Shown: in pieces, positions 31,772-42,135 of the stretch
Layout: every line of letters begins with the position of its first letter
How positions within the stretch are numbered: position 1 is the stretch's first letter
Origin: Gnetum montanum
Taxonomy: Eukaryota; Streptophyta; Gnetopsida; Gnetales; Gnetaceae
Direction: 5' to 3'
DNA: 64,000 nt
Assembly (NCBI GenBank): GCA_015680685.1
Contig: MNCI01016563.1
Span: 1 to 64,000 of the forward strand
The notes under the pieces: model-generated
The model's input: the letters and a program-made list of their open reading frames with translations, nothing else
The model's database searches: none
What the model was told of the DNA's origin: nothing
Program-made: the position numbers and the translations under genes

Positions 31772-34032
31772 TCACATCGTCCCTGGGGGTGGTGATTCTA
31801 ACACACCTTCACTAGCCTCTGGCCCATGTGGTGGTGGTGGCATGAATGATGGCTGCCCCGCAGTAGTTGTAACTTTGGGAGGCAATCGGAAAGGCTCCAA
31901 GAGGGCCCTCATTTTTTTCTCCTTACTTCTGGGATCGTTCGCTGTCCAGGCAGCTTCACCAATGTGTGCCAGGACTGGAACCTCCCAAGGGCACGGTAGT
32001 GCAGGGAAGAGTTCTTTCAAATTGATGAACCAGGTTGCAAACTATTTTTGTTCAATGTCAAATGCTCGAATTGATGTTTGTAGTTGCTAATAGTCATTCA
32101 TTCGATGGGCCAAGTTCTCCGCGACCACACGTTGTCCTTCAAAACATGTACAAAGAACCTTGAGTTCTGCATTTGTTGTCTCCAATTTTTGTTTTGTCAC
32201 CTTGTGTGCTTGGAACTTGCCCTCGTATAAAGAATAAGAAATGGCCACTTGCTTTTCCAGTTCAGACCACGATCTCCAAACTATTAGCATAGCCAAATTT
32301 GCATAGCGAAGGTTGGCCAACTCCATGTATTCTATCATTTCTTCAATCTGTAGTTCCTTGAGGCGGATCTCAGCCTAGTTGTAGTTATTCAACCCATCAA
32401 AGATGGGTTGCCATACCTCGCCTCCTTCTCGGAGCTACTGAAGCACTTGGTTCATCTTAGCCTTTGCGACTTGAATTTGTTTCTCATTCACTTCCTTTTG
32501 TAATCCCACTTGGTCCCTATAATGATTCTTAAATTTTTCAAACTTAAGGGCTTTGTTCTTCTAAGAGGAAATTTTAATGGATGATTTCTGTCATAAGGCT
32601 CAAATCTCCTCCATAGACAAATTTTGATTTTCAATGGCCAACCTCCTCACATCAGCATTCACCCTAGCTAGCTCTTCATACTGTTGGTGAATAAATCTTT
32701 TCATGTGTTCATTTTCAGCACCAACATTGCGCAGGCGATGAACCTCCATGGTCAACCTGACGTTCTCCTGGCGAACCTCTGTCAAGTCCTTGTTTAAATG
32801 ATATGCATGAGAATTTGCCAAGGATTTATCAAGGATCGTCGACTCTCGCTCATCCTCAACTATCTGAAGTTTAACCTGAAGTTGTTGAAAAGCTTCATCT
32901 CTGGTGAACTCACGGTTGAGGAGAGCTGGATCAGCAAGTTGGGTTCTTAATTGAGAAACTTTTTTGCCAAGCGTTGACAATTAGCTTGAGCAGCTTCAAG
33001 TTGCCCTTCCAAGATGAGGCTCTTACCCCTTGCCGAAAGCAGCTCTGACTGGGTTGCAGTAATGTTGTCTGGAAGGTCAAAGACATCTAGAAATGGTTGT
33101 CCAATTCCCACTAGTCGATCCAATAGTTCTTCATGTTGGGCTGCATCGATCCTACTATGTGAAGTTCCGACGGATGCCTGTACATCTTCGAGTCTATGTA
33201 CATTTGGTACAAGTGCCACCGATGCATTGAGGGCCATAGCAATCATGTCAGCAACCACTTCGGCCGCAACCTCTTATCCTTGGTACTGCATCAACAGAAC
33301 TGTCACCCCCTCACCATCTTCCAAGTGTACCAAGAAAGTAGTGGCATTTTCTAAAATTTTAGAAAATAACTATTGTATGGATACCATTACCTCCTGGACA
33401 CTAGGATCAGTTCTCGCGGGTACCTACGTTTGGGCAATAGAGAACATCGACCCTGCTCTTTCTAGCAGACTTACTGAATGTGAGCCACTTGCTCCAGATG
33501 GCTCATTGTAGGGTGATAGACTAAAGGGTGTTCTCCTCCACCTATCCTTCTAGATTGCTCTTGTTGATTCAAGAGCGATTGCTGGATTTCGCGTATGTGC
33601 TCTACGATGGTTTGGGAACCCGACCTCGTTGTTTGCATAGGCGGTGGATGTGGTTGCTGCTTCTTCTCAGTTTTTGTAGTGGCTAGAGTCCTGTCCTTCA
33701 TCATTTCCCTCCATGAGGTAATCGGGACGTGCCGAAGTGTATCGTTGGCATACTGTGTTATCCCTGCCCGTTTGCATAACTTTCTGATTAGGCAAGGAAA
33801 GGGGAAAGCCTGCCTTCCACATTTGCTTTTAGCAAACCTCTTTTCAATTTCCAAGAATAACAATTATGGAAGGCTCATTGGGAATTTCCCACTTAAGGCG
33901 GCACATGCACGAGCGGAGAAGGTAGTGATTTTATTGGGTCTCGTCGTTAGGTTCAAGTGGTAAGACGCAATCTTTGAATACACTCTCTCCCCAGTGGTTA
34001 GAGTGGTAAGAATTCTTTGGTTTCAGTGCCAT
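31772..34032 (-). pseudogene. Extra 3' reading frame of element B (coiled-coil protein, deleted)
   Basis: Homologue of 9988-12835. It starts MALKPKN at 34032, directly after a CAG acceptor, then jumps to the part that in A lies near 10610, so about 200 codons are missing and the frame is shifted. The rest is better preserved than in A in places: for example FQQLQVKLQIVEDE is open here where A has stops. The coiled coil spans about 33000-32090, and the C-terminal block (ALPCPWE, HIGEAAWT, KMRALLE, then a proline-rich tail) ends at 31772. There are frameshifts near 33470-33260 and 32960, and stops elsewhere. Confidence 0.75.
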
Positions 34033-34310
34033 CTGCAATCAACCATAACCACTAATTAGATTATGCACAAGCTGCTCAAAATGGCTCTCATACACCTTGT
34101 CAGTTTGACTAAGTTATGGTACTAGCACATGCATCCCATTAATTCCCCCGAAGTATTAGTTGATGGGTTAGAACCAAAAACAATAAAGGATAAGTTGGAG
34201 TTTAAACTCTATTTTTCATTTCTGCCCTTAAGAGGTGCGAAGTATTAATCAATTAATTAAGTAATGAATTAATTTCTAATAGACCTCACCCCCGACGACT
34301 GAGAGCATAC
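34033..34310 (-). other. Putative intron before the 3' reading frame (element B)
   Basis: Donor AAG|GTATGC at 34310 and acceptor ATTGCAG ending at 34033, immediately before ATG. Same arrangement as 9773-9987 in element A; here 278 bp. Confidence 0.6.
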
Positions 34311-34450
34311 CTTTGGGTGCATACGAGGGGAAGGATAGGTTGATGCGGACACACGATAGAAAATGTAGGTGCTTGGGAAGAAGTGAGGCAGAAAAATGGC
34401 AAAATCTCCCCCCAACTTGTTTGCAAAATGACGAAAGTTTTAGGCACAAT

Positions 34451-34563
34451 GGACATATATATAGGGGTGTAGGGCTGCATTGACGTGGCCGCATATATGC
34501 AGGGGGCTACGTATACGGGGCACCATATATGCAGGTGGTCACACCCGTTGACCAACATTGACT
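34451..34563 (-). promoter_or_regulatory. Internal LTR-like promoter block (element B)
   Basis: On the minus strand: two GTCAA cores (34563-34558 and 34553-34548), then GC-rich U3-like words (CATATATGGTGCCCCG, ACGTATAC), then TATATATA near 34463. The order and spacing match 9521-9627 of element A, although the words themselves have drifted. Downstream is the same untranslated leader (TGTCCGCATCAACCT shared) leading to the GTATGC donor. Confidence 0.65.
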
Positions 34564-36047
34564 AGCCTAGAAAAGCCCAAAAAGAATGAATTTAAAACAC
34601 CAAATTGGGGCTGTTGAAGAGCATGAGAAATCAAGAACATGACTGAGGAAAAGAGGAATGTAAACCGAGCTAGAAAAAGAGTCATAGGTAGGAGAATGTG
34701 GGGAAAAAGGACTCCGCAGAGAAGAAGTTGAGCGATGGCTATCATGAAAAAAATCAACCGTGAAATCAAAAGGATGGGAGGCTAACAAACGAGACTAGGA
34801 ATATGCAAGTGGGTCCTTCCCATAGCAGACAGTAGCCTCAGTAGCCCTTGCATATCCTCAACACCAAAGTCTATGGGCCCCAGGGTCAAGAAATGGTGAT
34901 CGTAAGTTAATACCCCCATCCATGAGCACCTACCAAGGCATGAGAAGTTCATGGAAAGCACGACAAACTTTCAAAACATAAGACAGGTAGTGAAGTGAGT
35001 TATGAAGAGAAATAGGTGAAGAGAGAGGTGAGAGAATTGGAATTTCAATCATTGGTCACATGAAACCCCGTGTGAAGTTGTGGTTAAGTGACTTGGTAAG
35101 ACCTTTCTTGAGTTCAGACCCAAAACCAACCACATACAGTGACATCATAGCAACATGCGAAGCCTCGTCCATCCACCAAGTACACAAGAATGCATCCACA
35201 GAGAACCACCACTCCAACAGGCATGAGAGAAAGGAAGTGAAACAGGACTAAGTTAGAGGGGATGGAGTGAGTCTCATAACTAGTTTTCATGACCCGTGAG
35301 AGGCAGTCTAAGGGGTGTGCTTTGAATCCTCATGTTTGTTATTTTTTTGTGTTTTTTGAATTTTTGCGATGAGGACCACACCATGCAAGGTTGAATTGCC
35401 CAGGAGCTTCCTTGTAGAGAAGAACGTGGAGTGGTAAGAAATTTGTAAGGACACACCGGCGACTTAGGGGATAGAAGAGGATGACGAATGTTCCATTCCC
35501 CTTGAAGTTACACCTAATTCAAACCATTGGGTCATCCCCGAGTCTAGGAACTACACAAGTCACACATTAATTAAAATATTTTTTAATTGAAGGGGTTGCA
35601 TGTTTCCAAAGGAATGAAAACCATGGAGTGGGTAAATGGGTGGATGATGTGGACTCACTACCAATTTTATGAGATGAAAATAGACGTAAAGTTCAAGAAC
35701 AATAAATGCGAGGGCGGGAGCGAGATAAGCTAGGTGGACTATTTCATGTGACCCATCGCAATGAAAACCATCCATGCCAAACACCTGATGACAATAAGAC
35801 GACTTATTAGAAACCAATTGAAAATTAAACACACACATGCATAAATAATCAACTAAGAAATGGAAAAGGAATTAAAGAAAGAAAAAGTTAGTAAGAATTG
35901 GCAAATGTACGAATGATGTTGAAAAACACAAAAGTGTAAAACAAAAAATTGCAAAAACAATGAGGAGCTTGGTAGAATGGATTAGCATGGAGGACGGTCT
36001 CTCCCACAACTGGGCGAAAAGGAGGAGATGCGAAAAATGGAATGAGG
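34564..36047 (-). other. Post-integrase spacer of element B
   Basis: Non-coding counterpart of 8029-9520. It contains one copy of the 'gcatggtgtgg' / 'aagcacacccctta' unit that is doubled in A. No protein domain is seen. Confidence 0.55.
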
Positions 36048-37245
36048 CTATCCCGGTGATGATGAGGCGGTAGCACTAGTTAGGTGGAGTTCACGGAAAG
36101 GTTTTAATTGTTGCCAATTGACCAACTGCATTCTAGCGGGGTCCTCAAGTTTGTGTATAAGCAAGGCCCCAGATGGGAAGGTTTTGGAGATAATGTATAG
36201 TCCCTCCCATAGTGTTTGAAACTTGGGTAGTTGTGGTACGTGTGTGGGGTTCCAATAAAGCACCTTATCTCCACGTCGAAATGTTACCTTCCGAATCCTA
36301 AGATCATGATGTTTTTTATTGTAGGCCTTGTGGATCTCATTTCAAGATAGAGCCACTAATTAATTCTCATCTAGAACACTTAGGTTGATAAGTCGTTCAC
36401 GTTGTGCTAGTGCTAGGTCAAGACCTAAGTCACTGGATGTGGATAGTGTCTACAGTTTTTCTTGAATTGGGAGTTTTGGTAGCTTACTGTACACTAACTC
36501 ATAGGGAGAGTAACCTATAGGAAGTTTCCAAGTGGAGTGATAGGCCTAGAGGGCATCGTTAAGTTTGGTGCTCTAGTTCCTTCTATATTTACTGATGGTT
36601 CGAGTGAGGATTTTGGTAATCTCCCTATTGGTGACTTCGGCCTGCCCGTTGGCTTGGGGGTGATAAAGTGTTGTAAATTTATGGGTAACCCCCAAGTGTT
36701 TCATGAGTTTATAAAAAGTGATGCCCATGAAATGTGTTCCATTGTCTGAGATGAGTGTATGTGGCACTTCAAACCTATTGACAATTTGCTATTGGAAAAA
36801 TCGTGCGGTGATGTTTGAGGAACAGTCGACGATGGCTGCCACATCTGCCCACTTTGTGCAGTAGTCCACAGCGATAATGATATATGCCTTCCCATTGGAC
36901 AGGGGTGTGATGAGACCCATGAAGTCAATGCCCCAAATGTCGAAGGGTTCCAGTGGTTGGATCCACTATTGAGGTCCCTCCGATTGTGTAGTGATCCCAT
37001 CGTCTCTCTGGCATCGTTCATAGGAGCGAGCAAACCATTGTGCGTCCCTGAAAATTGTAGGCCAGTAATATCTTGCAAGCAGAATCTTAATGGTCATGTG
37101 TCATCCAGTATAGTGGCCCCTACAAGGACCCTCATGAGCATCTTGGAGGACACACAGTGTATTATCATCAGGGACACACCATCAAACTAGGCCATTTGCA
37201 CACAACTTGTAAAGGTGGCCATTGATTTCCATGGAGCACTTGGCC
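36048..37245 (-). pseudogene. Integrase of element B
   Basis: Zinc-binding part HEGPCRGH is altered and the second cysteine pair reads YERCQRDD, so the first Cys is lost. The catalytic core keeps IDFMG (Asp), LISDNGTHF (Asp) and ANGQAEVTNRE (Glu). The C-terminal part has FRRGDKVLYWNPTH and LWEGLYIISKTFPSGALL. Stops occur at several places, including after IVNRF-proximal 'FFQ' and in the linker before the C-terminal part. Confidence 0.88.
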
Positions 37246-37419
37246 TTATGGAGAAACTGTTATTTCTGCCAATGGTTCTACTCCTTTGGCAATTCCTAAG
37301 TTATGAGATAGGTGAGGATGTGGCTGAACCAAGGTGATTCCTTGGGCACCTACGGATTGACTGCTCCCATGAAGAGAAGTTCATTTGGAAATTGGTCAGA
37401 GAGGGGCTCCTCTTCTTCT

Positions 37420-37960
37420 GTGTCATCCCATCGTAACCGAGATAAGTGATCAGCAACCACATTCTCGGTTCCCTTCCAATCTACCAGAGTGAGGTCAAAT
37501 TCTTGAAGAATCACTAGCCATCGTATGATATGGGGGCTCCCCATTGGTTTGTTCATCAGGAACTAGATGGCACTATGGTCAGTATGCACGAACACCTTCT
37601 ACCCGAGCACATAGTATCGAAATTTTTCCAAGGTGAACACCATTTCCATCAACTCCTTTTTGGTGGTGATGTAGTTAAGCTAGGCACCCACAATGCTACG
37701 ACTTGCACAATGAATATAGTATGAACATTTTTTGTCATCACACTGTGTAAGCACAACTCCCAATGCATAGTTGGACGCATCCATCATGATGTGGAAAGGT
37801 CTAGACCAATCAAGTGCCCATAGAACTGGAGTCTCTACGAGTTTCTGTTTAAGCGTTTGGAATGCGGATTCACATTCCTTGGGCCAGACAAACAGAACAT
37901 CTTTCTTTGTGAGTTCTACTAATAGCTTGGCAATTTTCGAGAAATTTTCGATGAAGCATC
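37420..37960 (-). pseudogene. RNase H of element B
   Basis: Connection FIENFSKIAKLLVEL, then MMDASNYALGVVL (Asp), TTKKELMEMVF (Glu), HTDHSAI (Asp) and the end DHLSRLRWDD. All three catalytic acidic residues are visible. Stops after SIVGA, in the loop before VFVHTDHS and after HTDHSAI interrupt it. Confidence 0.85.
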
Positions 37961-38665
37961 GGTAGTAACCAGTGTGGCCAAGGAATGACTGAACATATTT
38001 TACAGTGCTTGGTTGCCTAGTAATTCCTTGGATGATCTTGATTTTGTCAGGATCCATGCTAATCCCTATCTATGAAATACAGTGCCCTAGCACAATGCCC
38101 TCTTGGACCATTAAATGGCTTTTCTGCCAATTGAGCCGTAGGTTAGTGTCCACACATCTTTTCAGAACTTGCTTAAGGCGGTCCAAGGCTTGATCGAACA
38201 TGGACCCATAGGTAGAGAAGTCATCCATGAAGACTTCTACCCCATTGCCAATTTGCTACTGGAAGATGCTGAGGACAAGGCGTTGGAAAGTGGCAAGAGC
38301 ATTACACAAGCCAAAAGACATTTTTTGTATGCAAAAGTCCCCCAGGGACTTGTGAAGGTTGTTTTGACCTGGTCTTCTGGTGCAATTTGGATTTGGTTAT
38401 AGCCACTATAACTATCCAAACAGCTGTAATAACGATGCCTCGCAATGGTATCCAACACTTGGTCCACAAATGGGAGTGGGAAGTGATCTTTGAAGGTAGC
38501 CATGTTAAGCAATTGGAAATCTATACAGACCCTCCATTTGCCACCCTTCTTTGGCACAATAACGAGTGGATTGACCCATTCGCTATCGACAATAGAGTAG
38601 ATGAATCTCGCTTTTAGCAACTGCTCAATTTCATCTTTGATGACTTGCTTCAATTTGGGGTTCAA
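37960..38665 (-). pseudogene. Reverse transcriptase of element B
   Basis: Motifs WVNPLVIVPKKGGKWR, IDFQLLN, HFPLPFVDQVLD, YSGYNQIQIAPEDQ, TTFTSPWGTFAYKK, then after a frameshift near 38320 the box EVFMDDFSTYG and the thumb with LRLNWQKSHLMVQEGIVLGH. Closest visible relative is element A. Confidence 0.9.
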
Positions 38666-39289
38666 TCGCCTTTGTGGTTGTCTTCATGGCTTCATGGAGG
38701 GATTGATATAAACTCGATGTTGGTGATCCCTGGGATCCACTCCTGTTAATTCAAGATATGACCATGCAAAAGTAGCTTCCCATTTGTTCACCAACTTTAG
38801 AAACTTCTTCTTCTATTCAGGAGCAAGGATGGCATTGATAATCACCAGTTTCCCATTTTGCAAAAATGCATATTCTAAGTGGGCCGGTAAGGGTTTGAGT
38901 TCCAAGGGCTCTTGTTTGAAACTTTTAGGAATTTGCAACTTTTCCTAATCATCATGGTCATCAACAGTGGATACTTGTTGATGAACCTCTTTCAAATGAT
39001 CCATGATTTCTATGTAGGCTCGTAAAAGCTCGTTAGATGGTTCCATGCACAAGGTGCTACTAGCAGGATCAACAGTCAGCCACTAGGTGTCTTCTTGAGT
39101 TGTGGCTGTTGCGTATAGGCATTGTTGAACTGTCGATTCCTTGGTACACCGACTACATTCTTGAATGGAAGTCTGCTTAGCAGACCACAGCTATTGCACA
39201 CAGTTGCACCTAGAGTCACTGTATGCAATGCATGGAACATGCTTCTTCTCGATCTTCCCAAAAGGATTTTCCTTTGAAATTTCAAGGGA

Positions 39290-39694
39290 AAGATCTCGGA
39301 GTCCTAGTCTTGCATCCACCATGCTCAACTAGGCTCTTCCCATTATAATTGAGAAGTTACCCTTACAATTCTCAATACAAATGACAATGAAATCAGCAGG
39401 ATAGAACCACCCACAAACGATGGTCACAATGTCCTTCATCAATCCCAAGGGAACATTAATGGATTGGTCTACCAGCTCGAGCTGAATGTTGCTCTTCTTT
39501 AATGGGGGCAGGTTCCAATTCTTGTGCATGTGATGTGAAATCAAATTAACTCCTAACCCCAAATCCAAAAGGGCTTTACATGGGTCATTTCTTGCCACTT
39601 GAAGATAAATGAGGGGGCTTCCCAGATCAGTCAATTTTTGGGAAAGATGGCCTACCTTTATCCAATCAGTCACTGCATGTGTGAGCATGACCAT
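39290..39694 (-). pseudogene. Aspartic protease of element B
   Basis: Open over about 120 codons. The catalytic loop reads ALLDLGLGVNLIS (D-L-G followed by L where A is usual) and the flap-side motif IIMGRA ends the segment. It is better kept than in element A. A stop after RA and frame changes near 39300 break it from reverse transcriptase; the stretch 38670-39290 is the linker, decayed. Confidence 0.8.
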
Positions 39695-39803
39695 TTGTAT
39701 GTTGGAGGGTGTTTGGTTTGAAGTCTGCTCGAAGGGTGGAATAGTGGAGGTAGTTTGAGGTTCAGAGGCACTGGCAACAAGTGTGTGTGAGGGTGTGCTT
39801 AAG

Positions 39804-41289
39804 TTATTGGGCTGGAAGAAGGAAATTTTCTATGGCTTGGCTTCCGATCCACTCGGCTGATGGGCGGGTTGTAAGTTGACAACCCTCATAGCATTGTGTT
39901 GTTGTGGCTGTGGTGGGATTTTCCCCTGCATAGGTGGAGCAGGTGGTAACTGAGTGGGGTGCTGTTGAGTAGGGACGGTAGGAGAAGGTGATGGAGGATA
40001 GTAAAGATGTGGGCTTTTTCCCTGGGTGATGGAGATTGTGGTCAGAAATATTCCAGGGGGTGGTAGTAATTCTGAAAGTTTGCATGATTGGAAGAGTCCC
40101 GTGGAGAGACTAGTTGCTGAATGTAGTACCCATAGGAATTTGGCTGTCGGTAAGGGTACTACTGCCTTGGAGGTGACATCTCCCATGTTTGTGGGTGCTA
40201 CCACTACTTAAAGTATTCATAAAGTTGCGGTGGCGCTCCACTTGGATAATATCTTGCTGCTAGTGGAACTGCCTGGGATTGCCTTGTGGGTAAGGAAACC
40301 TTCAAGGTGTTTGCCTCTTTGCCAAATGAGGGTTCAACGCATACACCCTAGACTCTTGTAGATGTGACACCACAGGACAACACCCATTAGGATGTTCGTA
40401 TTGGCATATGTCACATTCATCCTCCTCCTCTGTGTTAGAGTCTGCAACCTGTTCAGCTACAACAACTTTTCCCTTACCCTTATGGTGGGCACGTTTAGCT
40501 TCATTCTTCCTACGTCGATCATGATCATTACCTTGCTCTTTGGACTTTTCTACAATTTTTAGAACACTTTGAAATTTTTCGTACAGAGAGTCCCACATCT
40601 TGTCAACCTTTGCCAATATTTCAGAGGAAAATTTTTGTAGGGGAAGGTTTTTTGATTCACTAATGCATCCACTGGTGATTCCTCCTCTTATTCACAAAAT
40701 TGGACCTCCCTCTTTCTGATGGAGGGATCTTGATTAAACTCCTCTACACTTTTCTTCTTTCTGAGTTTCCCCTCTTCTTTAGCCACTTGCTCAATGAGGC
40801 ATCATAGTTGATGGGCCCTTAGTTCTGATAGTCGTCCCTGGGCATACACGCCAAGGGCCTTTATAGTTTCAAAGCAAAGCCCATCAATGATATGGCAAAG
40901 CTGTGCCCACTGAGAGTAGCCATGACCAGGGCATTGATGTAACAATGAATAGTATTTTCTCATGGCTGCATCTAAGGGTTCATGATTACCTTGCTTCCAG
41001 CCTTGGATTTGATGTCTCAGGTTTGCCACTCTGGAGTAGGTTTCATACTTGTCATTGAAGATCTCCAGCATCGTACTCTATCTCCTAATTGATTCCAGTT
41101 CCAAAGACCAGTACCAACTTTCTACTTCTTTGCTGAGTGTGCAAGGGAATAGCTTAAGCTTTTTCCAATCATTGTTGATGTTCTGTAGGGTGCAAGCATC
41201 ATGAAATGCTTGCAGGTGAGTTTGTGGATCACAATTGTATCCCACTTCAAATTTGGGGATGTTGTTCATGTAGATGCGCTTGATTTGAC
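39804..41289 (-). pseudogene. gag of element B (5' part missing)
   Basis: It begins abruptly at QIKRIYMNNIPKF, which in element A is residue-for-residue the region near 2900. The capsid domain (THLQAFHDACTLQNINNDWKKLKLFP, WYWSLELESIRR) is well kept. The knuckle C-x2-C-x3-H-x4-C (CDICQYEHPNGCC) follows near 40395, then a Pro/Gln-rich linker. One stop separates the two capsid halves near 41072 and there are frameshifts near 40620 and 40300. Confidence 0.85.
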
Positions 41290-41294
41290 GGCAA
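41290..41294 (-). other. Deletion junction: 5' LTR fused to gag
   Basis: After the LTR end CTCATCA the next bases on the minus strand are TTGCCGTCAAATCAAG. TTG is the start expected before the primer site, and CGTCAAATCAAG is gag as at 2898-2910 of element A. About 1.0 kb, including the primer-binding site, leader and gag start, is absent. Confidence 0.85.
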
Positions 41295-42130
41295 TGATGA
41301 GCGGCTAGGTACCCCTATGCCCAACCATGCGAATCACAGACGTTCACATGCGACTTGGTCGAATTTCGTAGACTGTAAGCACTTTGCATACACTAGACCT
41401 TAACCAGAAAAACCTTTTGTTAGAATGATCGTTGTCTTCCTAACCTCACTTGTGATGTTCTGATTGCGATGGTTAAGTGAGATTGATGCAACTAATTTTT
41501 ATGGATTTTTCACTTTATCTTCTAGCATCTAATTCTTGGAATGGAAAGTAAGGAATGAAATATTATGTAATCTATAGTTATCATATATCTTAACTTTTCC
41601 TAGCATAAGTATTCGATCCCATTTGCCATGCACATCCTGAGCATCCCCTAACCACTACTGGGTTACTAGACGTTAAGCGCCATTGGGTTGCCAAGTGTTG
41701 GATTTACGTTTGAGATGGTCATACTTATAGTTTCTACGAACTATAAAAGAGCAATAATGATTAAAATAATAACAAAAAATTAAGGAATTATTAAAGCATA
41801 GAAATATTAAACTATTAAATGCATCAAATGACTAAGTCCAATTGCTGCAAGGAATGCTTGAAAAGCTCGTCTTTATTGCTGTTCACGCCAATCGGCTCAG
41901 GTACATCATCGCTCGAATAAAGAGCCAGATACCTTTCTTACACCTACTGCAAGAGTTTCACTACAACTACCAAAAAGGTACCTAAGTGTGGAGGGAGCCC
42001 ACTTATTTATAGGCTAAAACAAGCTCTGCATAAATGGGTCCACGTCGACGGGGCCACATCGACGCGGCTGCGTATACAGGACCCCGTATACGTGGCCTAA
42101 TCGACGCATCGATTGTTTAACACTTCATCA
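41295..42130 (-). repeat. 5' LTR of element B
   Basis: 836 bp, direct copy of 30681-31531 in the same orientation. It carries the CCTATAAATAAG promoter and an AATAAAGACGAGC polyadenylation signal. Confidence 0.95.
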
Positions 42131-42135
42131 GATAA
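42131..42135. repeat. Target-site duplication (right), element B
   Basis: GATAA, identical to 30676-30680. Confidence 0.95.

Larger units (their letters stand above)
30681..42130 (-). mobile_element. Athila-like Ty3/gypsy LTR retrotransposon, element B (internally deleted)
   Basis: 11,450 bp on the minus strand, LTRs 836 bp (5', 41295-42130) and 851 bp (3', 30681-31531), perfect GATAA duplication. It is a sister of element A with the same gene order, including the extra 3' reading frame and its upstream promoter and intron signals. Two deletions relative to A are clear: the primer-binding site plus the first part of gag (LTR joined straight to gag at 41294), and about 0.6 kb within the start of the 3' reading frame (near 34010). 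Confidence 0.95.
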
